Below, piece by piece: positions 1 through 5,853 of a DNA stretch of 7,136 nucleotides. The position numbers and the translations under genes are program-made. The DNA is taken from the NCBI GenBank assembly GCA_002304945.1, contig DBPQ01000078.1, positions 1 to 7,136 of the forward strand, in the 5' to 3' direction. The DNA comes from Actinomycetales bacterium UBA1416 (lineage in GTDB: Bacteria > Actinomycetota > Actinomycetes > Actinomycetales > Actinomycetaceae). The notes beneath the pieces were generated by a model. The model did no database searches, was not told the DNA's origin, and saw only the letters and a program-made list of their open reading frames with translations. The first letter of the stretch is position 1. Each line of letters starts with the position of its first letter.

Positions 1-150
1 GGCGGCCAGCCACCGGGTGAAGCCTTCCAGCACGGCCGGGGCCGGGCCGGTCAGGTCCAGCGACTGCGCGACCGGGCTGGGGTCCGGGGTGGGGACGCGC
101 CCGGGTGTGCCGGCGGTGTCGCCGTTCCGGATGCCTGTCCCCTCGTACAT
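1..150 (-). CDS. N-terminal part of a minus-strand protein, possibly a DUF222/13E12-type HNH protein (partial)
   Basis: A reading frame opens at an ATG (150 down to 148) and runs off the left edge after 50 codons with no stop. Coding is supported by third positions: 47 of the 50 codons end in G or C. The visible N-terminus begins MYEGTGIRNGD, continues through a Pro/Gly/Thr-rich stretch and ends near GFTRWLAA. No catalytic motif is in view, so the family cannot be shown. The suggestion of a DUF222/13E12-type HNH protein is inference. It rests on the LexA-like box over the start (13E12-family genes are known LexA targets in mycobacteria) and on the general look of the N-terminus. An AGGAG lies 13 bases upstream, rather far for a ribosome site, and the -10 element sits 7 bases from the ATG, so the mRNA may be leaderless or nearly so. 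An in-frame GTG eight codons upstream is a less likely start. Confidence 0.6.
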   Translation of the reverse strand, partial: MYEGTGIRNGDTAGTPGRVPTPDPSPVAQSLDLTGPAPAVLEGFTRWLAA

Positions 151-158
151 GTGTTCGA
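143..158 (-). promoter_or_regulatory. LexA (SOS) box-like operator
   Basis: TCGTAC-ATGT-GTTCGA on the plus strand differs by one base from the actinobacterial SOS box TCGAAC-N4-GTTCGA, and the flanking C and G extend the dyad by one pair. It starts at the edge of the -10 element and covers the transcription start and start codon of the left-edge gene, where a bound repressor would block transcription. The match and position are seen directly; control by LexA is inference. Confidence 0.5.
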
Positions 159-186
159 GTCTACTCCTGCCCACCCCGTCACGCAA
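158..186 (-). promoter_or_regulatory. Promoter of the left-edge minus-strand gene
   Basis: Read on the minus strand, TTGCGT (186 to 181) is followed by a 17-base spacer and TAGACT (163 to 158). The -10 fits the actinobacterial TANNNT pattern, the spacer is ideal and the -35 keeps the TTG. Transcription would begin at or one base before the ATG, giving a leaderless or nearly leaderless mRNA. Confidence 0.55.
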
Positions 187-188
187 CC

Positions 189-367
189 CGTAATCGTTGG
201 TATTGCAACGAATAGTTTTCCACAGGGGTGTGGATTCAGGAGCGCCAAAGCGCTTGTGGACAGGAACGCCCAGAAGCGCGAAACTCCATCGAAACTTCAT
301 TGAACTGCGGCGGAGAAGTGCCTGTGAGCCCCGCATGATGGGAGGCGGATCCACATCGAGGAGTGCC
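189..367. other. Non-coding gap with inverted repeats and TCCACA motifs
   Basis: No convincing gene lies between the divergent starts at 150 and 368. An open frame runs upstream of 368 from a TTG at 197 but has no ribosome site and no coding look. The gap holds an imperfect dyad, TCGTTG (194..199) with CAACGA (206..211); a perfect dyad, TCCACA (219..224) with TGTGGA (229..234) around a GGGG loop; an 8-base palindrome AAGCGCTT (248..255); and a third TCCACA-type site, TTGTGGACAGG (254..264). TTTTCCACA (216..224) fits the loose DnaA-box pattern TTWTNCACA. No copper-responsive operator and no clear promoter for the downstream lipoprotein gene could be recognised. Confidence 0.4.
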
Positions 368-988
368 ATGAGGAAGACCCTGTTCGCTGCGGCCGTCATC
401 GCGGCTCTGGCTGCATCTGGGTGCACAACCGACGACGACTCCGCGGTGGGCGGGCCGTCCACGAGTGGGCCGGCCACCGGCCAACCACTTGCGGATGGCT
501 CGGACGTGCTCGGGGACACTTCCTTCCTCGCACCCTTCGGTCTCGAGGCGAGTGGCACCGAGGAGATCGTCGACGCCCTCGACCGGACCAACGCGGATCG
601 TGAGGCCGGCCTCGCCGCCTCGGTCCGTTACGACACCGTCATCTTCGCGACACCCGACGGCGAGGCCCAGCTCGCGCTGCCGGACGACCTCTTCTACCTG
701 TCCCTCGCCCCGTACGTCGCGAGCACCCACGAGTGCTACTACCACAATCTGGCGAGCTGCCAGGGAGAGCTGGTCGGCGAGGACATCGAGGTGACGATCA
801 CCGCCGCGGATGGTGAGGTGCTGGTCGACGAGACCGCCACCACCTACGAGAACGGCTTCGTCGGCTTCTGGCTGCCGCGGGATATCGAAGGGACGATCTC
901 CGTGGCGTGGGACGGGCTCACCACCACCGCACCGATCGCCACCGGCCCCGACGACCCCACCTGCGTGACCACGCTCCAGCTGAGCTGA
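368..988 (+). CDS. cueP: CueP-family copper-binding lipoprotein
   Basis: The protein has 206 residues. Residues 1-19 form a lipoprotein signal peptide: MRK, a hydrophobic alanine-rich core, and a lipobox ending ASGC with Cys19 as the lipidated residue. A polar linker follows, then a domain from about residue 51 to the end. That domain carries FLAPFGLE (53-60), LPDDLFYLSLAPYV (104-117), and an ECYYHNLASCQGEL segment around Cys123 and Cys131. NGFVGFWLPRD (162-172) and a final Cys199 complete it. The three cysteines have spacings of 8 and 68, the same as Cys96, Cys104 and Cys172 of Salmonella CueP as I recall them. CueP binds periplasmic copper and in Salmonella supplies SodCII; here the lipid anchor would hold it on the outer face of the membrane, and its partner is unknown. 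The start at 368 is set by GAGGAG at 358..363 and by the signal peptide. The stop codon lies within a pentamer repeat. Confidence 0.9.
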   Translation: MRKTLFAAAVIAALAASGCTTDDDSAVGGPSTSGPATGQPLADGSDVLGDTSFLAPFGLEASGTEEIVDALDRTNADREAGLAASVRYDTVIFATPDGEAQLALPDDLFYLSLAPYVASTHECYYHNLASCQGELVGEDIEVTITAADGEVLVDETATTYENGFVGFWLPRDIEGTISVAWDGLTTTAPIATGPDDPTCVTTLQLS

Positions 989-1029
989 GCTGACCACGCT
1001 CCAGCTGAGCTGAGCTGAGCTGAGCTGAG
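966..1029 (+). repeat. 25-bp tandem duplication and TGAGC pentamer array over the cueP stop
   Basis: A 25-base unit beginning TGACCACGCTCC is present twice in exact tandem (966..990 and 991..1015). The unit ends in two TGAGC pentamers, and after the second copy the pentamer continues, so 1006..1029 is four full TGAGC units plus TGAG. The first copy contains the last codons and the TGA stop (986..988) of cueP. Five and three share no factor, so the array puts a TGA in all three plus-strand frames. This pattern suggests slipped-strand mispairing. Confidence 0.9.
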
Positions 1030-1032
1030 GCG

Positions 1033-1057
1033 CGTCCTCCCGCGCGATAGGAGGACG
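1033..1057 (+). terminator. Hairpin downstream of cueP, possible terminator
   Basis: CGTCCTCC (1033..1040) and GGAGGACG (1050..1057) form a perfect 8-bp stem around a 9-base loop, 44 bases after the cueP stop. There is no T-tract, as is common for terminators in high-GC actinobacteria. It lies between cueP and the glutaminase start at 1098. Confidence 0.45.
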
Positions 1058-1097
1058 GGACGGCTGCTCCGGGCGAGGATGGTTCCCGGAGGTGCAC

Positions 1098-2084
1098 ATG
1101 CGCAAGGAGCGCCGGCAGTCACGCTACATCTCGACGGGACGCCTTCCGACGGCGGAGGCCGTCCAGGAGATCGTCGCGGAGGCCCACGAACGCTTCCGGG
1201 ACGTTCGGGACGGCGAGCTGTCCCGCGTCTATCCCGCCCTGGCGAACGCCGATCCCGACCACTTCGGGGTGTGCGTGGTCGGTACGAGCGGGTCACGCTA
1301 CGCCGCCGGCGATGTCGGCGTTCCCTTCACGCTGATGAGCGTCGCCAAGCCCTTCGTCTTCGCCCTCGTCCTGGAGGCGCTCGGGCCGGAGGAGTCGCGC
1401 GCCCGCATCGGAGCGAATGCGACGGGGCTGCCGTTCAACGCCGTCGGCGCGGTGGAACGGTCGCCGGACGGGCGGACGAACCCGATGGTCAACGCCGGCG
1501 CGATCGCGACCACGAGCCTCGTGCCCGGCGTTGGCGAGGAGAAGTGGGGCGCGATCCTGCGTGGCCTGTCCGCCTTCGCCGGGCGGACGCTCGAGCTGGA
1601 CGAGGAGGTGTACGCCTCCGCCTCGGCGACGAACCACGTCAACAGGTCGATGACCTACCTGCTGCACAGCAAGGGGCGGCTGGGCTGTGATCCGGCCGGT
1701 GCGCTCGATCTCTACACCCGACAGAGCTGCCTCACCGTGACTGCCACCGACCTGGCGACCATGGGCGCCACGCTCGCAGGCGGCGGCGTGAATCCCGTCA
1801 CCCGCGAGCGCGTCATCGACGCCGCCCTGTGCCACCACGTACTGGCCGTCATGATGACGGCGGGACTCTACGAGCACTCGGGGGACTGGCTGTACGACGT
1901 CGGACAGCCCGGCAAGAGCGGGATCGGCGGGGGCATCGTCACCGTCGCTCCCGGCAAGGGCGGGATGGCGACCTTCTCACCCCTGCTGGACACGACCGGC
2001 AACAGCGTCAGGGGTCAACTCGCGGCTCGCCACCTCTCGGAACGGCTCGGACTCGACCTGTTGGGATCCGTGCCGGTCACGTGA
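1098..2084 (+). CDS. glsA: Serine-dependent glutaminase (beta-lactamase-fold), possibly lacking a catalytic Glu
   Basis: The protein has 328 residues, a normal length for the family, and is cytoplasmic with no signal peptide. Glutaminase hydrolyses L-glutamine to glutamate and ammonia. The nucleophile motif is SVAK (Ser81, Lys84), in the place of the usual S-x-x-K. Other conserved parts are NPMVNAGAIA (128-137, Asn132), LDLYTRQSC (203-211, Tyr206), GGGVNPVT (228-235), GLYEHSG (256-262, Tyr258), GKSGIGGGI (272-280) and TTGNSVRG (299-306). Aligned by motif to human GLS and E. coli glutaminase, Asn182 matches the conserved Asn, but the substrate-binding Glu seven residues before it is Ala175. 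The QCS usually seen after the Tyr reads QSC here. Activity may therefore be weakened, or the chemistry altered. The start is ATG 1098 because GGAGG (1088..1092) lies 5 bases before it; a GTG at 1092 overlaps that site and is unlikely. Confidence 0.88.
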   Translation: MRKERRQSRYISTGRLPTAEAVQEIVAEAHERFRDVRDGELSRVYPALANADPDHFGVCVVGTSGSRYAAGDVGVPFTLMSVAKPFVFALVLEALGPEESRARIGANATGLPFNAVGAVERSPDGRTNPMVNAGAIATTSLVPGVGEEKWGAILRGLSAFAGRTLELDEEVYASASATNHVNRSMTYLLHSKGRLGCDPAGALDLYTRQSCLTVTATDLATMGATLAGGGVNPVTRERVIDAALCHHVLAVMMTAGLYEHSGDWLYDVGQPGKSGIGGGIVTVAPGKGGMATFSPLLDTTGNSVRGQLAARHLSERLGLDLLGSVPVT

Positions 2085-2091
2085 GCCGTCC

Positions 2092-2106
2092 CACCCGCCG
2101 CGGGTG
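2092..2106 (+). terminator. Short GC hairpin after the glutaminase gene
   Basis: CACCCG and CGGGTG form a perfect 6-bp stem with a 3-base CCG loop, 8 bases after the glutaminase stop and before the -10 element at 2131. It has no T-tract, so this is only a possible terminator. Confidence 0.3.
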
Positions 2107-2130
2107 AGTCGCCCCCGGCGTGGCCCGCCC

Positions 2131-2136
2131 TACGCT
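2131..2136 (+). promoter_or_regulatory. -10 element before the HerA-like gene
   Basis: TACGCT fits the actinobacterial TANNNT -10 pattern. The predicted start near 2143 leaves a short leader of about 20 bases carrying the GGAGG ribosome site (2154..2158) of the GTG at 2163. No good -35 is visible. Confidence 0.4.
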
Positions 2137-2162
2137 CGGACCACCCGCTGAACGGAGGAGCC

Positions 2163-3354
2163 GTGTCCGAGCCACTCACACCGCCGGAAGCACTGTCGGA
2201 CCACCTCGCCACCTACCGTCGCACTCGCGAGCAGCTGGAACGCCACATTCTGCCGCTCGCCACCTCGGTGGACGGCGCGTCCTTCACCATTCAGGCCTCG
2301 TTGCACGGTCTCGAGCTGGCGCGCGGGGACTCCCGTGCCCGCTCAGCCGCGCCCACGGAGGTCGGCGCGTGGCTCGAACGAACCCGCCCTCGCCGCGCCG
2401 GACTCGCTGTCGGTCAGCTCGTGCACGCCCCGGGTGTCCCAGCCGTCCTCGACAGCGGAGGCCTCGGCAGGCACACGTTTCTGGTCGGCCAGTCCGGATC
2501 CGGCAAGACCTACTCCCTCGGCCTCCTCCTCGAGCGCGTGCTCGCCGATACGAGCCTCCGCATCGTGATCCTCGATCCCAACTCTGATCACGTCCGCCTC
2601 GGAGACGTGCGCGACGACGCCGATCCGGGACCGGGACGAGTACGCCGTCCTCACCGACCTCCTGCGCGTCCAGCGCGACGACGCTCCCCTGATCGAGGAC
2701 GCCGAGCAGTTCCTGCGGGCGGAGACGCCCGGGGCTCGGCAACTCGGCATGCGCGCCAAGAACCTGGGAGTGCTCGACTGGGCCATCTGGAGCCCGACCG
2801 CACCCTCTCTCATCGATGAACTACGCCGGCCCTCGGCACGTTGCACCGTGGTGGACCTCGGCTCCCTGGACACGATGGAGGAGATGGAACTCGTCGCCGC
2901 AGCGGTCCTCACCACCCTGTGGGAGGAGCGGCTCAGGCGCGCGCCGGTCCTCGTGGTCATCGACGAGGCACACAACGTGTGCTCCGCGGAACCAGAGGGC
3001 GGACTCTCCCGCATCTCCTCCGCGAAGGCCGTACAGATCGCGGCCGAGGGCCGCAAGTACGGCCTGTACCTCCTCGCCTCGACGCAGCGGCCCAACAAGG
3101 TGCACGAGAACGTGGTCTCCCAGTGCGACAATCTCGTCCTCATGCGGATGAACTCCGCCGCCGACCTCGCCGACCTCGGCAGGCTGTTCTCCTTCGTTCC
3201 CGCGGGACTCGTCGCCGGTGCGACGGCTTTCCGCATGGGTCAGGCGCTCATCGCCGGGAAGATCCTGCCGCAGCCCGCCTACGTCCAGATGGGCCGCCGC
3301 GTCTCCCACGAGGGCGGGGTCGACGTCCCTGCCACCTGGGCCGAGCCACGCTGA
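2163..3354 (+). pseudogene. HerA/DUF87-type ATPase, disrupted by frame change and probable internal deletion
   Basis: The GTG start at 2163 has a good ribosome site. The first frame codes for a basic N-terminal helix region, a Walker A motif GQSGSGKT (residues 109-116) and the second strand IVILDPNSD (134-142), then makes sense to about base 2620 (LGDVRDD). After that it turns into Arg/Pro-rich nonsense and stops at 2819. The family's sequence resumes in the next frame near 2620 (PIRDRDEYAVL) and runs to 3354. It includes a Walker B motif VLVVIDEAH and the STQRPNKV and QCDNLVLMRM segments typical of HerA-type ATPases. The junction needs one extra base or a 3n+2 deletion. Intact relatives usually have a longer stretch between the second strand and the DRDEYAVL region, and a fuller N-terminal barrel, so I infer deletion rather than a single indel. 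A sequencing error cannot be excluded. The domain family pumps or unwinds DNA; the specific role of this member is unknown. Confidence 0.75.
2749..3354 (+). CDS. C-terminal fragment of the HerA-like ATPase (second frame of the broken gene)
   Basis: If translated alone from its first ATG, this gives 201 residues with Walker B VLVVIDEAH (67-75), a conserved EGRKYGLYLLASTQRP stretch (100-115) and QCDNLVLMRM (125-134), but no Walker A. There is no Shine-Dalgarno sequence before 2749, and no ATG, GTG or TTG occurs upstream in this frame before the break. Independent translation is therefore unlikely, and a fragment without its P-loop should not hydrolyse ATP. It is listed so that the coding content of the second frame is not lost; the whole-gene entry above is the preferred reading. 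Confidence 0.4.
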   Translation: MRAKNLGVLDWAIWSPTAPSLIDELRRPSARCTVVDLGSLDTMEEMELVAAAVLTTLWEERLRRAPVLVVIDEAHNVCSAEPEGGLSRISSAKAVQIAAEGRKYGLYLLASTQRPNKVHENVVSQCDNLVLMRMNSAADLADLGRLFSFVPAGLVAGATAFRMGQALIAGKILPQPAYVQMGRRVSHEGGVDVPATWAEPR

Positions 3355-3365
3355 GCGGACGCCGC

Positions 3366-3371
3366 TACGCT
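3366..3371 (+). promoter_or_regulatory. -10 element giving a leaderless mRNA for the exonuclease gene
   Basis: TACGCT (TANNNT) is followed by exactly 6 bases and then ATG 3378, so the predicted transcription start is the A of the start codon. No Shine-Dalgarno sequence is present. No -35 is recognisable 16 to 18 bases upstream. Confidence 0.55.
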
Positions 3372-3377
3372 GGCCGG

Positions 3378-4307
3378 ATGGCCGGCACCCTGCTCCTCCT
3401 GGACACCGCGAGCCTCTACTTCCGCGCCTTCTTCGGAGTGCCGGACTCGGTCCGCGCCCCGGATGGCACGCCGGTGAACGCGGTGCGTGGCCTGCTGGAC
3501 ATGATCGCCACCCTCGTCACCGAGCGGCGGCCGAGCCGCCTCGTCGCATGCTGGGACGACGACTGGCGTCCCGCCTTCCGGGTCGAGGCCATCCCCAGCT
3601 ACAAGGCGCACCGCGTCGCCGGTCCCGACGGCGCGGAGGAGATGCCCGCGGCCCTCACCGCCCAGGTCCCGGTAATCGTGGACGTGCTGGCCGCCGTCGG
3701 GATCGCGCGTCTCGGCGCCCCCGGGTTCGAGGCCGACGACGTCATCGGCACCCTCACCGCCCGCGAGCTCACGCGGCCCGACGGTGAGCGCGCCGCCGTC
3801 GAGATCGTGACGGGGGACCGGGACCTCTTCCAGCTCGTCGACGACTCCGGCCCCGTGCGCGTGCTGTACACCCAACGAGGGCTCCGCGACCTCGACGTGG
3901 TCGACGAGGCGCGGCTCGGCGAGCGGTACGGCGTCGCCACCGGCGCCGCGTACGCGGACATGGCGCTCCTGCGCGGCGATCCCTCCGACGGGCTCCCCGG
4001 CGTGCCCGGGATCGGGGAGAAGACCGCGGCCGCGCTGCTCCGGAAGCACGGTTCGCTCGACGGCGTCCTCGCCGCGCTCCGGCACGTGGACCCCGGCATC
4101 ACGACGGCGCAGCGCCGCCGGTTGCGCGAGGCGGCGGACTATCTGGCCGCGGCGCCCGTGGTGGTGCGGGTGGCGCGCGACGCCCCGGTGGCCCAGTCGG
4201 ACGATCGCGTCCCGACGGCGCCCCACGACCCGGACCGCCTGGCCGAGCTGGGGGAGCGGTGGGGTCTCGGCGGGAGCCTGGAGCGGCTCCTCGCGGCGAT
4301 CAGGTGA
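3378..4307 (+). CDS. 5'-3' exonuclease (flap endonuclease of the PolI N-terminal type)
   Basis: The protein has 309 residues and matches the stand-alone form of the DNA polymerase I 5' nuclease domain, with no polymerase part. Such enzymes remove 5' flaps and RNA primers with two-metal catalysis. Acidic residues expected for metal binding are present: Asp9 in LLLLDTAS, Asp60-62 in WDDDW, Glu118, Asp120 and Asp121 in GFEADDVIGTL, Asp147 and Asp149 in VTGDRDLFQLV, and Asp201 and Asp204. The DNA-contacting IPSYKAHR (72-79) matches the arch-side motif. The helix-3-turn-helix clamp is GDPSDGLPGVPGIGEKTAA (200-218). The frame is open far upstream of 3378, but that part overlaps the HerA-like gene; ATG 3378 gives the family N-terminus and sits 6 bases after a TANNNT box, consistent with leaderless expression. 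The 3' end overlaps the convergent membrane-protein gene by 8 bases. Confidence 0.9.
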   Translation: MAGTLLLLDTASLYFRAFFGVPDSVRAPDGTPVNAVRGLLDMIATLVTERRPSRLVACWDDDWRPAFRVEAIPSYKAHRVAGPDGAEEMPAALTAQVPVIVDVLAAVGIARLGAPGFEADDVIGTLTARELTRPDGERAAVEIVTGDRDLFQLVDDSGPVRVLYTQRGLRDLDVVDEARLGERYGVATGAAYADMALLRGDPSDGLPGVPGIGEKTAAALLRKHGSLDGVLAALRHVDPGITTAQRRRLREAADYLAAAPVVVRVARDAPVAQSDDRVPTAPHDPDRLAELGERWGLGGSLERLLAAIR

Positions 4308-4806
4308 CGGCGGGCCTGTCATCCGGTTGTGCGCGCACGATGTGCCGCCGCACGCCCAGCCACGCCACGAGCAGTACGAGTCCACCACCGAGCACCCACG
4401 GCGTGTACCCCGCCACGACAGCCTGGAACGCAGCGATTCCGATGACCGCCTGCATCGTCGCCCAGGGCAGGGATACGATCCCGAGTGCGAGGTAGAACCT
4501 CCACAGCGCCATCCGCAGCCCCCCGGCGACGATCTGGGTGCCCGCGGAGACGCCGTAGAACGGGTACGCGAGGATGATCGCCTTCGGACCGACCGCGCGC
4601 ATCCGCAGCTCGGCCTGCTCGATCCGGCCCTTGGAGGCGCGGTGCACCCAGTCGTCGAGCCTCCCTCCGGGCTGCCCGCGCGAGAGCCGGCCGAGCAGGT
4701 AGTAGCCGGCACCGCGCAGCAGCGCCGTCGACCACAGGACCAGCGCCACGAGAGGAACCGGCAGGCTCGCGATCGCCTCGGTCAGCCTCGCGGTGGCGTC
4801 TGTCAC
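4300..4806 (-). CDS. Small DedA/VTT-like integral membrane protein
   Basis: The protein has 168 residues and is mostly hydrophobic. Likely membrane segments are about 15-38, 74-96, 102-128 and 135-152, with a polar stretch (40-72) between the first two. The central part, GPKAIILAYPFYGVSAGTQ (73-91) followed by AGGLRMALWRF (94-104) and a PWA motif (114-116), resembles the core of DedA/VTT-domain proteins, which have roles in envelope integrity and lipid scrambling. The protein is shorter than typical DedA members (about 200 residues), so the assignment is tentative. The start is GTG 4806: a TAGACT box sits exactly 6 bases upstream and no Shine-Dalgarno is needed. Its stop overlaps the end of the convergent exonuclease gene. 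It may be transcribed alone or with the FN3 gene 23 bases upstream. Confidence 0.75.
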   Translation of the reverse strand: MTDATARLTEAIASLPVPLVALVLWSTALLRGAGYYLLGRLSRGQPGGRLDDWVHRASKGRIEQAELRMRAVGPKAIILAYPFYGVSAGTQIVAGGLRMALWRFYLALGIVSLPWATMQAVIGIAAFQAVVAGYTPWVLGGGLVLLVAWLGVRRHIVRAQPDDRPAVT

Positions 4807-4812
4807 CCGCCC

Positions 4813-4818
4813 AGTCTA
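4813..4818 (-). promoter_or_regulatory. -10 element giving a leaderless mRNA for the membrane-protein gene
   Basis: On the minus strand TAGACT is followed by 6 bases (GGGCGG) and then the GTG start, so transcription is predicted to begin at the start codon. It lies in the 23-base gap after the FN3 gene. No matching -35 is visible at 17 or 18 bases. Confidence 0.5.
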
Positions 4819-4829
4819 GGAGCGCCCCC

Positions 4830-5213
4830 TCAGGTCGGCGTGCCGCAGGCCACCACGGACAGGGGGCCCTCGAGGCCATCGGACGCGATCGCGCTGACCG
4901 CGTAACACCGCTCCGCGGAGGCGTCGGCGCCGCTGGGCCACGGCCAGTAGTCGGGGGCGTCCACGATCCCCAGCTTCCCGGGGACCAGCAACCCCACGGC
5001 GTCCGGCGTCACGACCGCGAGCAGCCACCATGAGCCGGCGACCTTCCGCCGGTACACCCGGTAGGACTGGACGCTGCCTGCCACCGGGTCCCACGTCACC
5101 ATGACCTCGGAACTTCCGCCACCACCGGCGGCGGCGAGACCAGTGGGGGCCGGCGGCGGCACGCACCGGCACCGCTTCGAGAGGAACGTGGTGAGTCGTT
5201 CGAAGGTTGGCAT
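4830..5213 (-). CDS. Fibronectin type III domain protein, no signal peptide
   Basis: The protein has 127 residues. After a short basic N-terminus with the pair Cys16-Arg-Cys18, a single FN3-like beta-sandwich spans about 20-120. It begins PPPAPTGLAA (19-28), continues with MVTWDPVAGSVQSYRVYRR (38-56), which holds the core Trp41 and the Tyr-x-Val-Tyr strand, and ends with CYAVSAIASDGLEGPLS (103-119). There is no signal peptide or membrane segment, so an intracellular location is predicted; this is unusual because most bacterial FN3 domains are extracellular. Four cysteines (16, 18, 103, 123) could bind metal or form disulfides. Gly/Ser-rich (29-35) and Trp/Pro-rich (87-93) stretches are also notable. 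The start is fixed by GAGGAGGAG just before ATG 5213. It lies 10 bases after the HD gene and is probably co-transcribed with it. The function is unknown. Confidence 0.75.
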   Translation of the reverse strand: MPTFERLTTFLSKRCRCVPPPAPTGLAAAGGGGSSEVMVTWDPVAGSVQSYRVYRRKVAGSWWLLAVVTPDAVGLLVPGKLGIVDAPDYWPWPSGADASAERCYAVSAIASDGLEGPLSVVACGTPT

Positions 5214-5223
5214 GGTCTCCTCC

Positions 5224-5853
5224 TCAGCCGCCGACGGCGGCGATGTGGGTCCTCATCTGGTCCACCGCGGTCACGAGCGGCGCGGTGAGTGCGGGCGGGA
5301 GATCACTGCGCGGATCCGTCGCGATCCCCAGGTTCTCCTCGTAGTACCAGAGCACCTGCTCCGGCGTGCCCTTGAAGCGGCGGAAGGCGAGGTCCCGCCC
5401 CAGGGTCTGCAGGTCCGTGACGATCGCGCGGGCGTTGTGCACCTTGTCCGCCATCACCACCAGCAGGGTGTCCCGCCCTGCCGCACCGAGCCGGGCGAGA
5501 TGCTCCTGCTTCCGCACGAGCCACTCCTCCTTCTCCGCGGGTTCCTCCGCGAGCGAGTCCGAGCACTCCTCCACGATCCGCGCCACCCGCGGGCCGAACC
5601 GTGCGCGGATGTCCGCGAGCCGGGCCTCCCCGCCGTGGTCCTCCGCCGCATCGTGCAGCAGCGCTGCGATCGCGTGGTCCTCCTCCCCGCCGGCGTCCAC
5701 CACGAGGCTCGCCACGCCCAGGAGATGGCCGATGTACGGCACCTCCGTCCCCTTGCGCACCTGCGTGGCGTGCACGACGACGGCGTACCGCACCGCCTCC
5801 GTGAAGCGTTCGGTCAGCACCACCTCAGGCGCAGGCGTGTCCGGGAGCGCCAC
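5224..5853 (-). CDS. HD-domain phosphohydrolase, MESH1/SpoT-like (p)ppGpp hydrolase family
   Basis: From GTG 5853 the protein has 209 residues, the size of small alarmone hydrolases. The metal and catalytic residues of the SpoT/Rel hydrolase domain are in place: HATQVRKGTEVPYIGHLL (28-45, His43), HDAAED (67-72: His67, Asp68, Glu71, Asp72), and ADKVHNARAI (135-144: Asp136, Asn140). The His43 to His67 spacing of 24 equals that of Rel, and there is no synthetase domain. The expected activity is removal of the 3' pyrophosphate of (p)ppGpp in the cytoplasm, though some relatives act on other nucleotides. The start is uncertain. GTG 5853 gives 11 extra residues but overlaps the small cysteine-rich gene by 29 bases; GTG 5823 begins MVLTERF and follows that gene's stop by one base. 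Neither has a strong ribosome site, which suggests translational coupling. Longer frames back to 5952 have poor codon third positions and are rejected. Confidence 0.82.
   Translation of the reverse strand: MALPDTPAPEVVLTERFTEAVRYAVVVHATQVRKGTEVPYIGHLLGVASLVVDAGGEEDHAIAALLHDAAEDHGGEARLADIRARFGPRVARIVEECSDSLAEEPAEKEEWLVRKQEHLARLGAAGRDTLLVVMADKVHNARAIVTDLQTLGRDLAFRRFKGTPEQVLWYYEENLGIATDPRSDLPPALTAPLVTAVDQMRTHIAAVGG

Noticed and set aside
197..367. Extended N-terminus for CueP from a TTG at 197
   Set aside because: It would bury the lipoprotein signal peptide, lacks a ribosome site and runs through non-coding dyads.
966..1029. CRISPR-like repeat
   Set aside because: The units are contiguous pentamers and a 25-bp duplication with no spacers.
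2600..2640. Programmed frameshift in the HerA-like gene
   Set aside because: No clear slippery run, stop codon at the shift point or stimulatory structure is seen, and the family segment between the halves seems missing. Decay is simpler.
2841..3377. Extended N-terminus for the exonuclease
   Set aside because: This part translates to Arg/Gly-rich sequence and lies inside the HerA-like gene. The family N-terminus begins at ATG 3378.
3279..4712. A 477-codon open frame on the minus strand across the exonuclease and membrane-protein genes
   Set aside because: It crosses two recognisable genes in another frame and has low-complexity Gly/Arg/Val-rich content.
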